Shown here: piece after piece, positions 1 to 12,100 of the stretch
Position numbering within the stretch: the stretch's first letter is position 1
Layout of the letters: the number at the start of each line of letters is the position of its first letter
Assembly (NCBI RefSeq): GCF_004027225.2
Contig: NC_044277.2
Location: 96,221,552-96,285,551, forward strand
DNA length: 64,000 bases
Direction of reading: 5' to 3'
DNA from: Strigops habroptila
Lineage: Eukaryota > Chordata > Aves > Psittaciformes > Psittacidae
Made by a program: the position numbers and the translations under genes
Notes under the pieces: model-generated
The model's database searches: none
What the model was told of the DNA's origin: nothing
The model's input: only the letters and a program-made list of their open reading frames with translations

Positions 1-39
1 TGCCAACAGTACAGAAAATAAGTACTTGAAGCACCTCTT

Positions 40-541
40 ATCCCACTGCCATAATTCCACAGCACCCAATATGAGAAGGACGTGGACCTGCTGGAATGAG
101 CCCAGAGGAGGCCATAAAGATGCTCCAAGGGCTGGAGCACCTATCCTAGAGATAGGCTGAGAGCTGGGCTTTTTCAGCCTGGAGAAGAGAAGGCTGTGTG
201 GAGACCTCACAGCAGTCTTCCAATATCAGAAGAGGGCCTACAAGGATGCCAGAGAGGGACTCTTCATCAGGGCTTGTAGTGATAGGACAAGCAGTAATGG
301 GCTGAAGCTGAAAGAGGGTAGACAGATAAGATATAAGCAAGGGATTCTTTAGTGTGAGGTTGGTGAGACACTAGCACAGGTTGCCCAGAGAATCTGTGCC
401 TGTCCCATCCCTGGAAGTGTTCAAGGCCAGGCCGGATGCAGCTTTGAGCAACCTGGTCTAGTGGAAGGTGTCCCTGCCCGTCGCAGGGGGTTGGAACTAG
501 ACCATCTTTAAGGTCCCTTCCAACCCAAACCGTTCTAGGAT
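40..541 (+). mobile_element. CR1 LINE, 3' end, 5'-truncated
   Basis: It shows the classic avian CR1 tail in order: GAGAAGGAC.TGGACC, GGCTGAGAGCTGGGCTTTTTC, CCTGGAGAAGAGAAGGC, GGTTGCCCAGAGAA, CCATCCCTGGAAGTGTTCAAGG, CTAGTGGAAGGTGTCCCTGCC, AAGGTCCCTTCCAACCCAAA, CCGTTCTAGGAT. It lies in TGFBR1 intron 3 and closely resembles the tail of the copy at 8452-10672, so the same subfamily. It is non-coding and truncated; its left edge is approximate. Confidence 0.92.
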
Positions 542-2914
542 AATAAAAGGGAAGTACAGAATGCTAAATAAGGCTAATACTTGTTTTACAAACGGCTGAA
601 CAACATGGAACTCACTGCAGCTTAAGTTAAGAGATTACTTCTAAAGAAACATCCAGTCTTGTTTTACAATTTACAAGGGAACACAATTTTCTTGCAAGCA
701 TAAAAACAAATTTGTGAAGAGCTTTCCTTAGGGGTAAGTAAAATTCAACCACATTTGTCGGTTTTCTTCCTCTGATGCAGCCATCAGTAGCCAATGCTCA
801 AATACTATAGTAGGTCAGGTGCTCTGTGTGTCTAGATCAGCTTGAGTGTCTCGAAGCTCTGAAAACAAAGTAATTCCCCAGCATGCTGCTTTTACTTAAA
901 ATGTAATTCACAAACAGGCAAGGGAAGAGTCAGTAGTTTCTAACCATTTGCTCTGGAGGAAGAATCCTAAGTTTCTTCTAACTGGGACTCCCCACTTTTC
1001 AAGAGCGTATTTTGAAGGAGTACTTCCAGAGTCTTCAAACACGAAGAGAGGCTCAGAAACACCACAGGGAGGAATGCCAGAGGAAAAGGAAGGAATATTC
1101 CTGACAACAAGCAGAAAGACCAATTGACAACTAAGTCTGAAATAACATTAACACAGGCCTGACTTCTGATCTAAAGAAGTGTGAGAAAGCAGCGATGTAG
1201 AAAGTGGCAGAAGTGCTGTGATTATCTGAGAAGTTATAAGGGAACTATCAACCAGACAGTACTATAAAACAACATACACCTGCTCTTCTAAGGTTTTTGT
1301 CTGTTTGGATTCCTCTCCATCCCTCCCCCCATTAAATTTCTTTTCAGCCTTCTTTAGGAAAAGTCTGCAGATATTAAGTAGAGAGTTTTATTATCCTAAT
1401 AATGTAACAACTATATATCCTAGCTTTCTGCATTCCAAGAAATGTAAATCTCCAACTCCTTCATGTTCTCTAAGTCTCTTAATTCTGTATACCCCTCCTA
1501 GAAGGGGTATAACTGGAGGAGTAGGTCCAGCATTTGCATTTATCAAGTTCTAGTTCAATATTGGAACATCTATTAACCACTTTCATTATTTGATTAGTTA
1601 TCACTAAAATAAATGATAAAATCAACATAAACACAAACTACTAAAGCTCCAGTTCTAACCAGAGAGCAACTTACACCTATCACTATCAAATCTTATTTGG
1701 ACGCTTTCTCAATTGAAACAACTCCCCACACACTCAGTGCAACCTAGCCTTCTTCAGTGAAGATATGACTGAAGGTTACTCTTTTATTAAACTATATTCT
1801 AAATATGCTCAGCAAGTTACATTGATTTTACTTGACAGAGCAATAGACTCTGAACAGTTTTACCAGTTACTGCCCTCGAGAAAGAAACACAACCTAGATG
1901 CTTAGGTTTTGTTGATATAAATTTTTTCAGTTCTGGAAAATTAAAGAATTCAGCAGTTGAGAATCAAACACCAGTATTTCTTTGCAGAAAGTACACTGAA
2001 AGGGCATGTATGATTCAGCACACACATTTGCAAGTAGTTGGAATAATTTTCAGTATTATTTAATTTTTATATATAGTAGAAAGTTGATAAGAGGTTGCAG
2101 TATGCAATCTGATGTCTCTCTCCATAACATGTACCAGAAATTATATAATTTATACAATTATTTATCTGACTCATTATCCCCAATCAACACCTACTAAGCC
2201 ATATTTCTGTGACACAGACCATCACAATCCTATAAGCAACAATGTCAAGATTATGACAGCAAAGACTATATGCAGTGAACAGACTACTGCATCACCTTCC
2301 AGAGCAACACACGCTAAAGTCAGAATTAGAACGAAAATTCACGAAATCAAGGGACAGAAATTCTTCAGACATGGTCTGCATACTTCATCCATTCTATACA
2401 CATAGATATTGCTACTTGCAACTCAAAAAATATCTTCAGTAAGGAGAGAACTGGCTAAAATATTAACTCATACTTAGAATTCAGAATATTACTCATATAC
2501 CAATAGCTACAGATATAAATGAATTTTCAGGTTAAAGCTAAAGAAAAAAATTTCACAAATTATCTCAAAACCACAGAAGACAGTAATATAGATATGCTGT
2601 GCAGAACAAAAAGGTAAATGACTGCGCCTTACTAATAGAGGAAACAAAACATTTGCAATAGCTTAACAGTTCCTGCATATCAGACTGTAATCTCAGAATG
2701 AGAAACACTAGCAGCAATTCGGTATGTTTCTTTTATTTCACTTATTTCCGTATTTTGAATCTTCACTGATATTAAATGAATCTACATGGAAGTAGCTTTT
2801 CTAGTAATTTCTCCAGTTAATTGTAAGTTTAAGTAGACTTGATAATATAGGAAAAATTGATGCCTTATAAGGTTGTCAAAACCAGAATAATTACTATTAG
2901 AAGTGTGACATTAC
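542..2914. other. TGFBR1 intron 3 (partial), nothing recognised
   Basis: AT-rich unique sequence between the CR1 at the left edge and the exon 3 donor. I searched the minus strand for the next TGFBR1 exon (GS box end plus kinase glycine loop) and did not find it. Confidence 0.75.
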
Positions 2915-3157
2915 CTGACCCAGAGCCTGAAGTTGTCATATCATAAATTAAATCCTTTAAAGTAGTTCCTTCCGATATAAAGGGACGATCCAATGAGGGA
3001 TCTTCTTCACTTGGCACACGATGATGAATTACAGTACGATTATGACAAAGATACAGAATCAACATCAGTGAAATGCAGACAAAGCACACAGGTCCAGCAA
3101 TGACAGCAGCCAGTTCCACAGGTCCTAGATTAGAAGCTGGTTTTCCTGGAGTAGGGC
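2915..3157 (-). CDS. TGFBR1: TGFBR1 exon 3 (transmembrane segment and start of GS domain)
   Basis: The 243-bp exon encodes a Pro/Gly-rich juxtamembrane linker ([15 protein letters not shown]), a membrane segment ([20 protein letters not shown]), the conserved cytoplasmic stretch beginning [12 protein letters not shown], and the start of the GS box ([10 protein letters not shown]), whose Ser/Thr residues are targets of TGFBR2. Acceptor TTTACTGTCAG, donor GTAATG at 2914-2909. A second AG lies exactly 12 nt into the exon (CTCCAG, AG at 3147-3146), which would remove GPTP while keeping frame. The exon exits in phase 1; exon 4 is outside the window. Confidence 0.96.
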
Positions 3158-6100
3158 CTGACAGTAAAAACAAAAGAAAACAGTAAAACTATTTCTTTCT
3201 TTTTATGATACTAAATTGATTGTATCTTGCACTTATCTTCAAATTATTTCAATGTATTATTTATAACTTTTGCACAATAACTTTTTCAAGAATCCAGGTA
3301 AGTATTACAAAGGCACAAAAGCAACTATGTGCTTACTCACAGTTTCCATTTACTTTGCATATAGGTCTTCAAAACTGTCCCTCTCTATCCAGAAGATTAA
3401 ATTTCTTGTTCCAAATATCTTTAAATTTTACTTGCAGAATCTAAGGTGTATTGTAGGCTTTCAAATTCACCTCCAATTTCAAAACTGAAGCTTGGAAAAA
3501 CCATAAAAAACCCCAAATATGCCAAAACCCCTTACCTGGTGTTGGAATTGGAAGTTCTATTTTATTGCAGTAGTCTCTGTCACAGCAATGAGAGAAAGTA
3601 AAGACTCCATCTCTGGAGGAGTGGGCACAAACAAATGGCCTGTCTCGGGGAATCAGATCAATCTCTGCTATACACATACTATTGTGTATTACTTTGTCTG
3701 CAGTTCGTGTTACTGAGGTAAAACACAGCCCATCTGTCACACATGTAAAGTTGTCTTTTGTGCATAGACGGCAGTAGCACCGTAATGCTGTATTGAGAAA
3801 AAACATTAATGTTAGTATTGGTACATGTTCTGAGTTGAGAAACAACTTGAAAGACTAAAGAAAGAGTTCAAAACACTAGGAGGCCTACGATCTTTTTGGT
3901 TGCATAAACACGGAACTGTAACACTGAAGAACAACACAAGGCTTTTTAGCAGGACAAAACCCAAATAAAATTAGAAGATGATCAGATGAAAGAAAGTCAA
4001 ATTTAAAGCTGAGATAATCTCTCCTTATACAATTATGTATTAACAGGGAAAGGCTACAATCCTAGATGTTCTTCCAGGTAACAGAGTTTCATTACAGTTC
4101 CTCATACTAAAGTTCTAGAATTTTTAACACCACCATATCCTCTATAACATGCCAATCTGCTATTTTCATACTGAATATAAATAATATAATTTTTCCCCCC
4201 CCACAATAACCAGGGGAATAGCTTTAGTAAGTGACAAATAGGATGCTGCTGGCTACCTAAGATTAACATTTTATACATTACTTGATGGCTTCAACTTTGT
4301 ACCAAGGAAAGGTCATATAAAGGCTTAATCTTCATTAAAAACACAAATCCTGAATGACCAAAGAACATATGCTTTCACACAAGCAGAAAATGGTTTAGAC
4401 TTGTTATTTATGAAGCCACAGGAAAATACTGCTTTACATTACTCAAGTTCCTGGGTTTACTAAAGCTATCAATTGCACTAGGAAAGGAGGAGGCATGGGT
4501 AGGGAAGCAGGAATGACAGACTAATCACATCTAAGATGATCAGGTTACATTCTTTACATTGCAGAAGTTGTTGGAGATAGAAGACTACTACCTCAGATTT
4601 CTTTCTCCATATTTCTTCCTGCATTTACAGGACCAAAGCCAGACATGAAACGGTGCAGTAGCAACAATAAAAATACCAATACACTGACTCTACTTGTTCA
4701 TCTGTGGAGAGCAAAAGTTTGCATAGAACTCGTGTACATGCATGCAGGAAGATTTAAATACAGAAACTTAGACAAATTTACAAACTTAAACATCCATGCC
4801 CAAAACACAAAAATGTGCTGAGCCATAAACAAGCCTCTCTCAAGGGTGTGAGGATTAATTGGTGGCAAAGCAAAAGATGCCCCAAAATCTGAAATTTGTG
4901 TGTTTTACTTAAACTCAAGAGTTTAAGATAACCACCTGAATTGCCTTAGGTGTTACACTCCTCTCAATCACTGGATATCACAGATTTAAATAAATGGCAA
5001 TCTGATCTCAAATATACATTCCAACTCAAAGTCTTGATTCTGAGTTGTACCCCTTTTTCTGAAAATACCTTCTTCCCCCAAGATTTTGAGTCAAAGCATA
5101 TTACTGCCAATCATCCTCTACTGTTAGAGTAAAAATACAGTAAAGTATCTGCTTTATGCTGTAGCATAATGTATATGCTACAGAATGAAAACCCATGTTT
5201 CCGAGAGATTCATCAGCCCATAGACTAGTCAGAAAAAAAAAGGGGCAGAGAGTAAGAAATGGAATTGCAAAATTATTTAGTATTAAGATTATTGAAAAAA
5301 TAATTAGAATACATATAAAATGAGAACTGGCACATGGGAAGGTAAAGCTTCTTTAGAGTACCACTTCTTTAAGATATAATTTCCCACACCCCCATCAGAG
5401 TAGTAAGGCAAGTCTTATTCAGAGTTTATCTATGCGAACATTGAACAGTCATTTTCCTGTCAGTGTCCCTTTGGTAATTTACACTTGAACAAATTATTTT
5501 TAAACCCATTAAAGCCATTAAAGTTTCCTAAAATATTCACACATTGATATTTCTTTCAACTTTCTTAACAAGCAGGACTTTATCTCACTGCGTCATCCAT
5601 GACTTTTTTTCCTATTTAAATAATATTCTTGGCTCATCCTAGCAGCACATGCATCTGAATGCCTACAGTAAGAGACATTATTCAGTAAGATTTATTTACA
5701 TTGGGTCACTGTACAGAGGCCAAGTTACTTGAAGTGAAAAATGAGGTTTGGGTTGACCTACTTACACTTACTCATCTTCCTGATCTGGTGAAGTTGTAGA
5801 GACACGCTGACACCACTATGACTAAATAAGCATTTGGTGTCTTCTCTTCCTCGTTCATTTTGTTCCCACCTCTCTTTTGCTACAGAATTCCCAACAAATG
5901 CAATTTGATACAATTTGTACTTTTGCTCCAGTTTGATCCCACTATCTTCTAATCTCCTGCCAAAACACAGTACACTGTCACATACAACTGAATAGTTTTC
6001 TCGGCACAAACAGATCTTTACTTCCTTCTGAAGCTACTCTCCCCCTGCCTTAAAAGGGGAAAACAATGCCTAATCAGACCAATAACCAAAGCTTCTAGGA

Positions 6101-9100
6101 ATACAGGTTTTTGCTGCTCTCTAGTGGGCACACTCTTAAAAAAATAAAAATCAACATTTAAAAATTCTTCAGCCCCCTTCCTACTCTCACCACTTATAAT
6201 TCCTCATGCCTTCCAACCCAAGTGGATAAGAATAGGATTTCCATATTTTTCTAACAGGAAAACTAACTCAGCATCTTCAGCAACAATCCATACCAGAAGA
6301 AAACAGAATTGGAATATCCTTGCCCATGTCTCACTCTCCCATTATCTATGTGTAAAAGAACAGACTATGACTATGTGAATACATTGTAGGTGAGATTTAC
6401 CATCAATAGGATGAGGAGACGCCAATTACCAACTGTAGTTAAATCACTTCATTCCTGTAAGGAAGTGTTTTCACTTATAACTGATCTCAAAGAGAAAAAT
6501 ACCACACTGTTGTCCTCTTGGAGATGTAAATTTTTACTTTGTCTCCAAATAGTCCAATGTTTTCCTCAGAGAAGCATTACAGCAATTTAAAGAAAGTCAG
6601 AGAGAAACCAGTCAGGTCTCCAACTTCACTTAAATGAATACATGCATTCCTCAAATGGGTTGATAGCAGCATGCGATAAGAGAATGACAACTCTGATGTA
6701 AGCTAATCTTCCAGAGACAGTACTATCTTTCAGGTATGATGAATTTCCAATCTACTACCACAAAAACCTCCTTCAAAACTACTTTACCCAAAGAGGAGAG
6801 AGGAAAAAAAAAAAAAAAAGGAAAAAAAAAAATGGAAAAAAAAAAGAAAAAAAAAAAAAAAATTTTTGAAAGCTTAGCCCATGTTTTCCATGGCCCTTTT
6901 TTGTTGTTTTGTGTTTGTTCTTTTTTTAAGTATTACAACAGTGTTTGGATGAAACCACTAGCATGAAGTTCCATACCAACTAATGAAAGGTCATGTCTGC
7001 AAATGATATGAGGCTTGCGAAAGGAAAAGTACAGACAACTAAATGAATACACTGAAGGTTATGTACACAACCAGTGACAAAGAACAGAAAGAACAGAATT
7101 TGGTGCACCATCCTAAGTTAGTGCTTTCTCTATTGCATTTCCTCATTGTGCCATGACCATTCCACATGATCATTCCTGCTTTATGTGGCCGGCTACCATA
7201 ACAGTGAACAGTGAGACAATACAGTTACAAAAGCATGTGTGTGCATTATGACACATATATGTCATAGAAGTTATCGATAACCTATTTCTCATACCTCAAT
7301 CTGATTTAGTAAGAACATTATTAACAGGCTGAGAGCTGGGCTTGTTCAGCCTGGAGAAGAGAAGGATCTGGGGAGATGTCAGAGCAGCTTCCAGTACCTA
7401 AAAGGGCCTATAAGAATGCTGGAGAGACGCTTTTTACAAGAGCATGTAAGGCAAGGACAAGGCTTTAAACTGACAGAGGGGGGATTTAGATATTAGGAAG
7501 TTTTTCCCTGTGAGGGTGGTGAGGCCCTGGCACAGGTTGCCCAGAGAAGCTGTGGCTGCCCCATCCCTGGCAATGCTCAAGGCCAGGCTGGACCAAGTCT
7601 TGGGCAACCTTGTCTAGTGGAAGGTGTCCCTGCCCATGGCAGGGGGTTGGAAATAAATGATCTTTAAGGTCCCTTCCAACCCAAACTATTCTATGATTAA
7701 TCTCTTGTGTTGAATACAATTACTTGGGTAATTTCTCAGGCTCAGACTCTCAGTTTGACAGTCTGGTATTTCCTTTAAGAAGTCTCTCTTCCATGGGTGT
7801 TGCAGCCTGGAAAGCCCACAGTGAGAGTAAAGCAAGCTGGTGACATAATTTAGACACAACCTACACAGCTTGAAGAGACTTAAAATAAGCTTGTTCCCAA
7901 AAGCTCCGATATTAATGTCACATACAAAATACGAACAGAGAATTAAGCACACCCTATCCGCTTCACTTTCAGAAGTCTGTACCATCAGGTACCTATGGAA
8001 ACAGTCTTTTTTGTCTCTTCTTGTCTTTCTGAAGCAGGAAAATAGCACAAACCGTTTATTTTTAGAATCATGTAAGACCCTGTGAATCACTATATAGTAT
8101 TTGCTAACATCCTGCAAAACTACTTCAACCAGACAGTTTAGCATAGAACACCTTCAGCCAAAGAATTTTTGGTTGGAAATTGCATGTTGAAATGCTGTCT
8201 TTCAAAGGATGCTAACAAAGGGTATTATGGCAGTTAAAACTTGTGAGATGCTCTAAAAAAACCAAAACATCTCAAACCAAATTTCATTAAGAGCAATTAT
8301 CCATTTTATATCATAGAATCACAAAATGGTTTGGGACCTTAAAGATCATCCAGTTCCGACCTCCTGCCATGGGCAGGGGCACCTTCCACTAGACCAGGTT
8401 GCTCAAATAAAAATATTGTTAATATTTTTATTTATTTACTGAAAGACAAACAGTCTCCACCCCCCAACATCAGCAAGGATAGAGGCTCTTCAGGAAAGAC
8501 AGGCTGGGGAGACTAGGAGGGGGTGTCACCCGCTATATCAATGATCAGCTGGCGTGCATAGATGTCTGCATGGGGATGGATGAGGAGCCAACTGAGAACT
8601 TCTAGGCCAGTATTACAGTGAGGGCAGGGGCAGGTGACATTACAGTAGAGGGGGTCTGCTACAGGCCACCCAACAAGGAAGATCAAATGGATGAGGCCCT
8701 TTATAGACAGATAGGTGCAGACTCATGTTCACAAGCTCTGTTCTTCATAAGGGACTTCAACCACCCCAATACGTGCTGGAGGGACAACACAGCATGGCAT
8801 AAGCAATCCAGGAAGTTCCTCTAATGCATTGATAAATCCTTTCTCCAAGTGATAAAGGAGATTAAGAGACAATAAGAGGGGCTATGCTGGACCTTGTTCC
8901 CACCAGTGGAGGCGGGGGGGGTGGGGGCTGTGGGGAACGCGAAGTTCAAGGTCAGACCTGGCTGCAGTGACCACAAAACAATAGAGTTTGAGATCCTTAG
9001 GGTGACAAGGAGGGTGTGCAGCAAGCTACTACCCTGAACTTCAGGAGAGCAGACTGGCCTCTTAATGGATCTGCTCGGTGGACTGACATAGGGTAAAGCC

Positions 9101-12100
9101 CTGGAAGGAAGAGAGGTTTAAGACCCCTCTAAGGAACCTGAAGGTGCATAAGTCCATGGGACCTGATGAGATGCATCCACAGGTCCTGAGGGAACTGGTG
9201 GATGAAGCTGCCAAGCCACTACCCAGCATGTTTGAGAAGTCATGGCACTCTGGTGAAGTTCCCACTGACTGGAAAAGAGAAAATATAATCCCCATGTTTA
9301 AGAAAGGAATAAAGGAAGACAGAAGAAACTACAGGCCAGTCAGTCTCACCTCAGTGCCTGGCAAGATCATGGAGCAGATCCTCCTGGAAACTATGCTAAG
9401 GCACATGAACAATAAGCGGGTGACTGGTGACAGCCAACATGGCTTCACTAAGAGCAAATCAAAGCCTCACAAATATTGTGGCCTATGGTGATGGGACTAC
9501 AGCATTGGTGGATGTGGGAAGAGCAAATGACATCATTTACCTGGACTTGTGCAAAGTTTTAACACTAAGCTGCGTGACATCCTTGCCTCTAAGTTGGAGA
9601 GGCATGGACTTGATGGATGGCTCAGCAGATAAGGAACTGGCTGGACAGTTGCACTCAAAGAGTTGTGCTCAATGGCTCCATGTCCAAGTGGACACCAGTG
9701 ATGAGTGCTGTTCCTCACGGGTCAATATTGGGACCATCCAACAACTTTGATTGACAGCAACATGGACAGTGGGATCAAGCACCCTCAGCAAATTATCTGA
9801 TGATACCAGCTGCGTGGTGCGGTTGACAAGCTGGAGGGAAGGGATGCCATCCAGAGGGACCTGAACAGACTGGAAAGGTGGGCTCCTGTGAACCTCATCG
9901 AGTTGAACAAGGCCAAGTGCAAGGTTCTACACCTGGGTTGGGGCAATCCCAAGCACAAATACAGGCTAGGCAGAAACTGGACTGAGAGTAACCCCGAGAA
10001 GGACTTGGTGGTGTTGATCAGTGATAAGTTCACCATGACCCAGCAGTGTGCACTTGCAGCCCAGAAACCAACCATGTCCTGGGCTGCATCACCAGCAACG
10101 TGAGAAGGAGGCTGAGGGAGGGGATTCTCCCCCTTTACTCTGCTCTCACAAGACCCTACCTGCAGTCCTGCATTCACCTCTGTGGCCCCCAACCTGAGAA
10201 GGATTTGGACTTGTTGAAGTGAGTCCAAAGGAGGCCACAAAGATGCTCTGAGGGCTGGAGTGGTTCTATGGAGACAGGCTGAGAGTTGGGCTTGTCCAGT
10301 CTGGAGAAGAGAAGGCTGCATGAAGACGTCACAGCAGCCTTCCAGTATCTGGAGGGGGCTCACAAGGATGCCAGAGAGGGACTCTTCATCAGGGATTGTA
10401 GTGATAGAACAAGCGGTAATGAGTTCATACTGAAAGACGGTAGACAGAGATTAGATATAAGGAAGGAACTCTTTACAGTGAGGTTGGTGAGACATTAGCA
10501 CAGGTTGCACAGAGAAGTTGTGGCTGCCCCATCCCTGGAAGTGTTCAAGGCTAAGTTAGATGGGGCTTGCAGAAACCTGGTCTAGTGGAAGGCACTCCAA
10601 CCCTGTGCCACAGGAGAGTCTAGACGATCCTTAAGGTACCTTCCAAACCAAAACATTCTATGATTCCATGAAAATACAATTTTTGAAACAAAAGTTTCAC
10701 TGGAAAGTGAAAGTTCACCAGAAGAACCATCAGGACTCTCGGTTCCACAAGAGGTAGTTTCAAGGGATAAAGGGACAAGGCTGTATGATATGCAAGAGAC
10801 AGTAATAGATTTTGGGGGAGATGAGTAGGAGGACTGTATTGTTTACTTGTAGTTTTTCCCCTCTCCTACAAAATTTGCCAGAAGCAAAAAAGCATAATAC
10901 AGAACAGTGTTGTCATTCTCTTATTCAGACAATTCCCTCAAACAATACACCTGACTCATCTCTGAACTCTTCTAGCTCAAGATATAAAAATGACATCTTA
11001 GGTCTTAAAATTTCTGGAACATGCGTACATTTTTTCAAGCCATGATATTTCAAGAGCTGCACTGACTAATTCTTCTCACAAAGGCACAAAGTAAGTTTAA
11101 CTTTTGTAAAGAAACAGCACTGGATGTCAAGTTTTCATGACAACTTTCGCATAGATTTCATCTATCTTTGTCAAGCAAAACTTCCACTGAAAACAGTAGT
11201 TTTGGTAAACAAAGTGATGCACTCAAGAAAACAGACAAACTACTTTATTAAGGCAATATTCTCAACTTGCAAGTACTGATAAAACCTTGTGAAAAATCCC
11301 AGCTTCAAAAAAAGCAATATTATCTTCTCCGTAGTGCAGGTGCCAAGTTGTACTACCATTTTTTTTTCGCAGCTCATCCATAAACCTACTCACAGGTATG
11401 TTCATGCCTCCTGCAGCAAGATGTATTAAAAATCTACTTCTGGTATCTTTCACAGAAGAGTATGCTTTAGAAAAAACAAAAGAAAGTTATAAGCCTAGAT
11501 TATAATTTTACTAACATTATGAAAACTGAAAGAATAGTCATTTGTGCTTTTAAATTCATTTCAGCATACAAATCACAGCTCCATCATTATATGTGATTAG
11601 GAGCAATTGTGTGAATGCAAGAATTTCCAAGAGATGACTCCTCACAATTTTGGGGAGACCAAAATCTACTGCTCACACAGTTCAATAAATAAATAAAGCA
11701 AGCTAAATTTTAGACTGTCTTAAAAATGTGGGGTGTTCTACTGTTCAGCTAGCTGCTGTGACTCATTACAGGCCTGATCTCCACATGGTGATATAAACCA
11801 TATCACAAGACAATTCATTCACCCAATACCACTGGTACACTGCAGAACAACAGCATCAGAAGTCAGAAAATGTCTAACTTCTGTCAACCCATGATAATGC
11901 TAAGTAACAGTAGCCAAATCATACCTTGCACTTCCTTGTCAACTCAGACCACAATGTTCTAATTAACCCCTTACCAGTACCAGGACTGGTATGTGAGTTA
12001 TGGATCAAGAACGCTGGATCCCCCATATTCTCTTGGATAAAGAGGATTTCTCTCTCTTTAAAAAAAGAAAGAAAAAAGCCATATGCAAACCAACAACCAC

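Noticed and set aside
1..2914. Possible TGFBR1 exon 4 (kinase start) in the left edge
   Set aside because: I looked for the GS-box end and glycine-loop sequence on the minus strand and found none; it must lie outside the window.
6736..6966. Frame with a long poly-lysine run
   Set aside because: Direct translation of an A-rich low-complexity tract.
8618..9750. Frames resembling endonuclease and reverse transcriptase
   Set aside because: Not host genes: they are broken pieces of CR1 ORF2 and are annotated as part of the mobile element.
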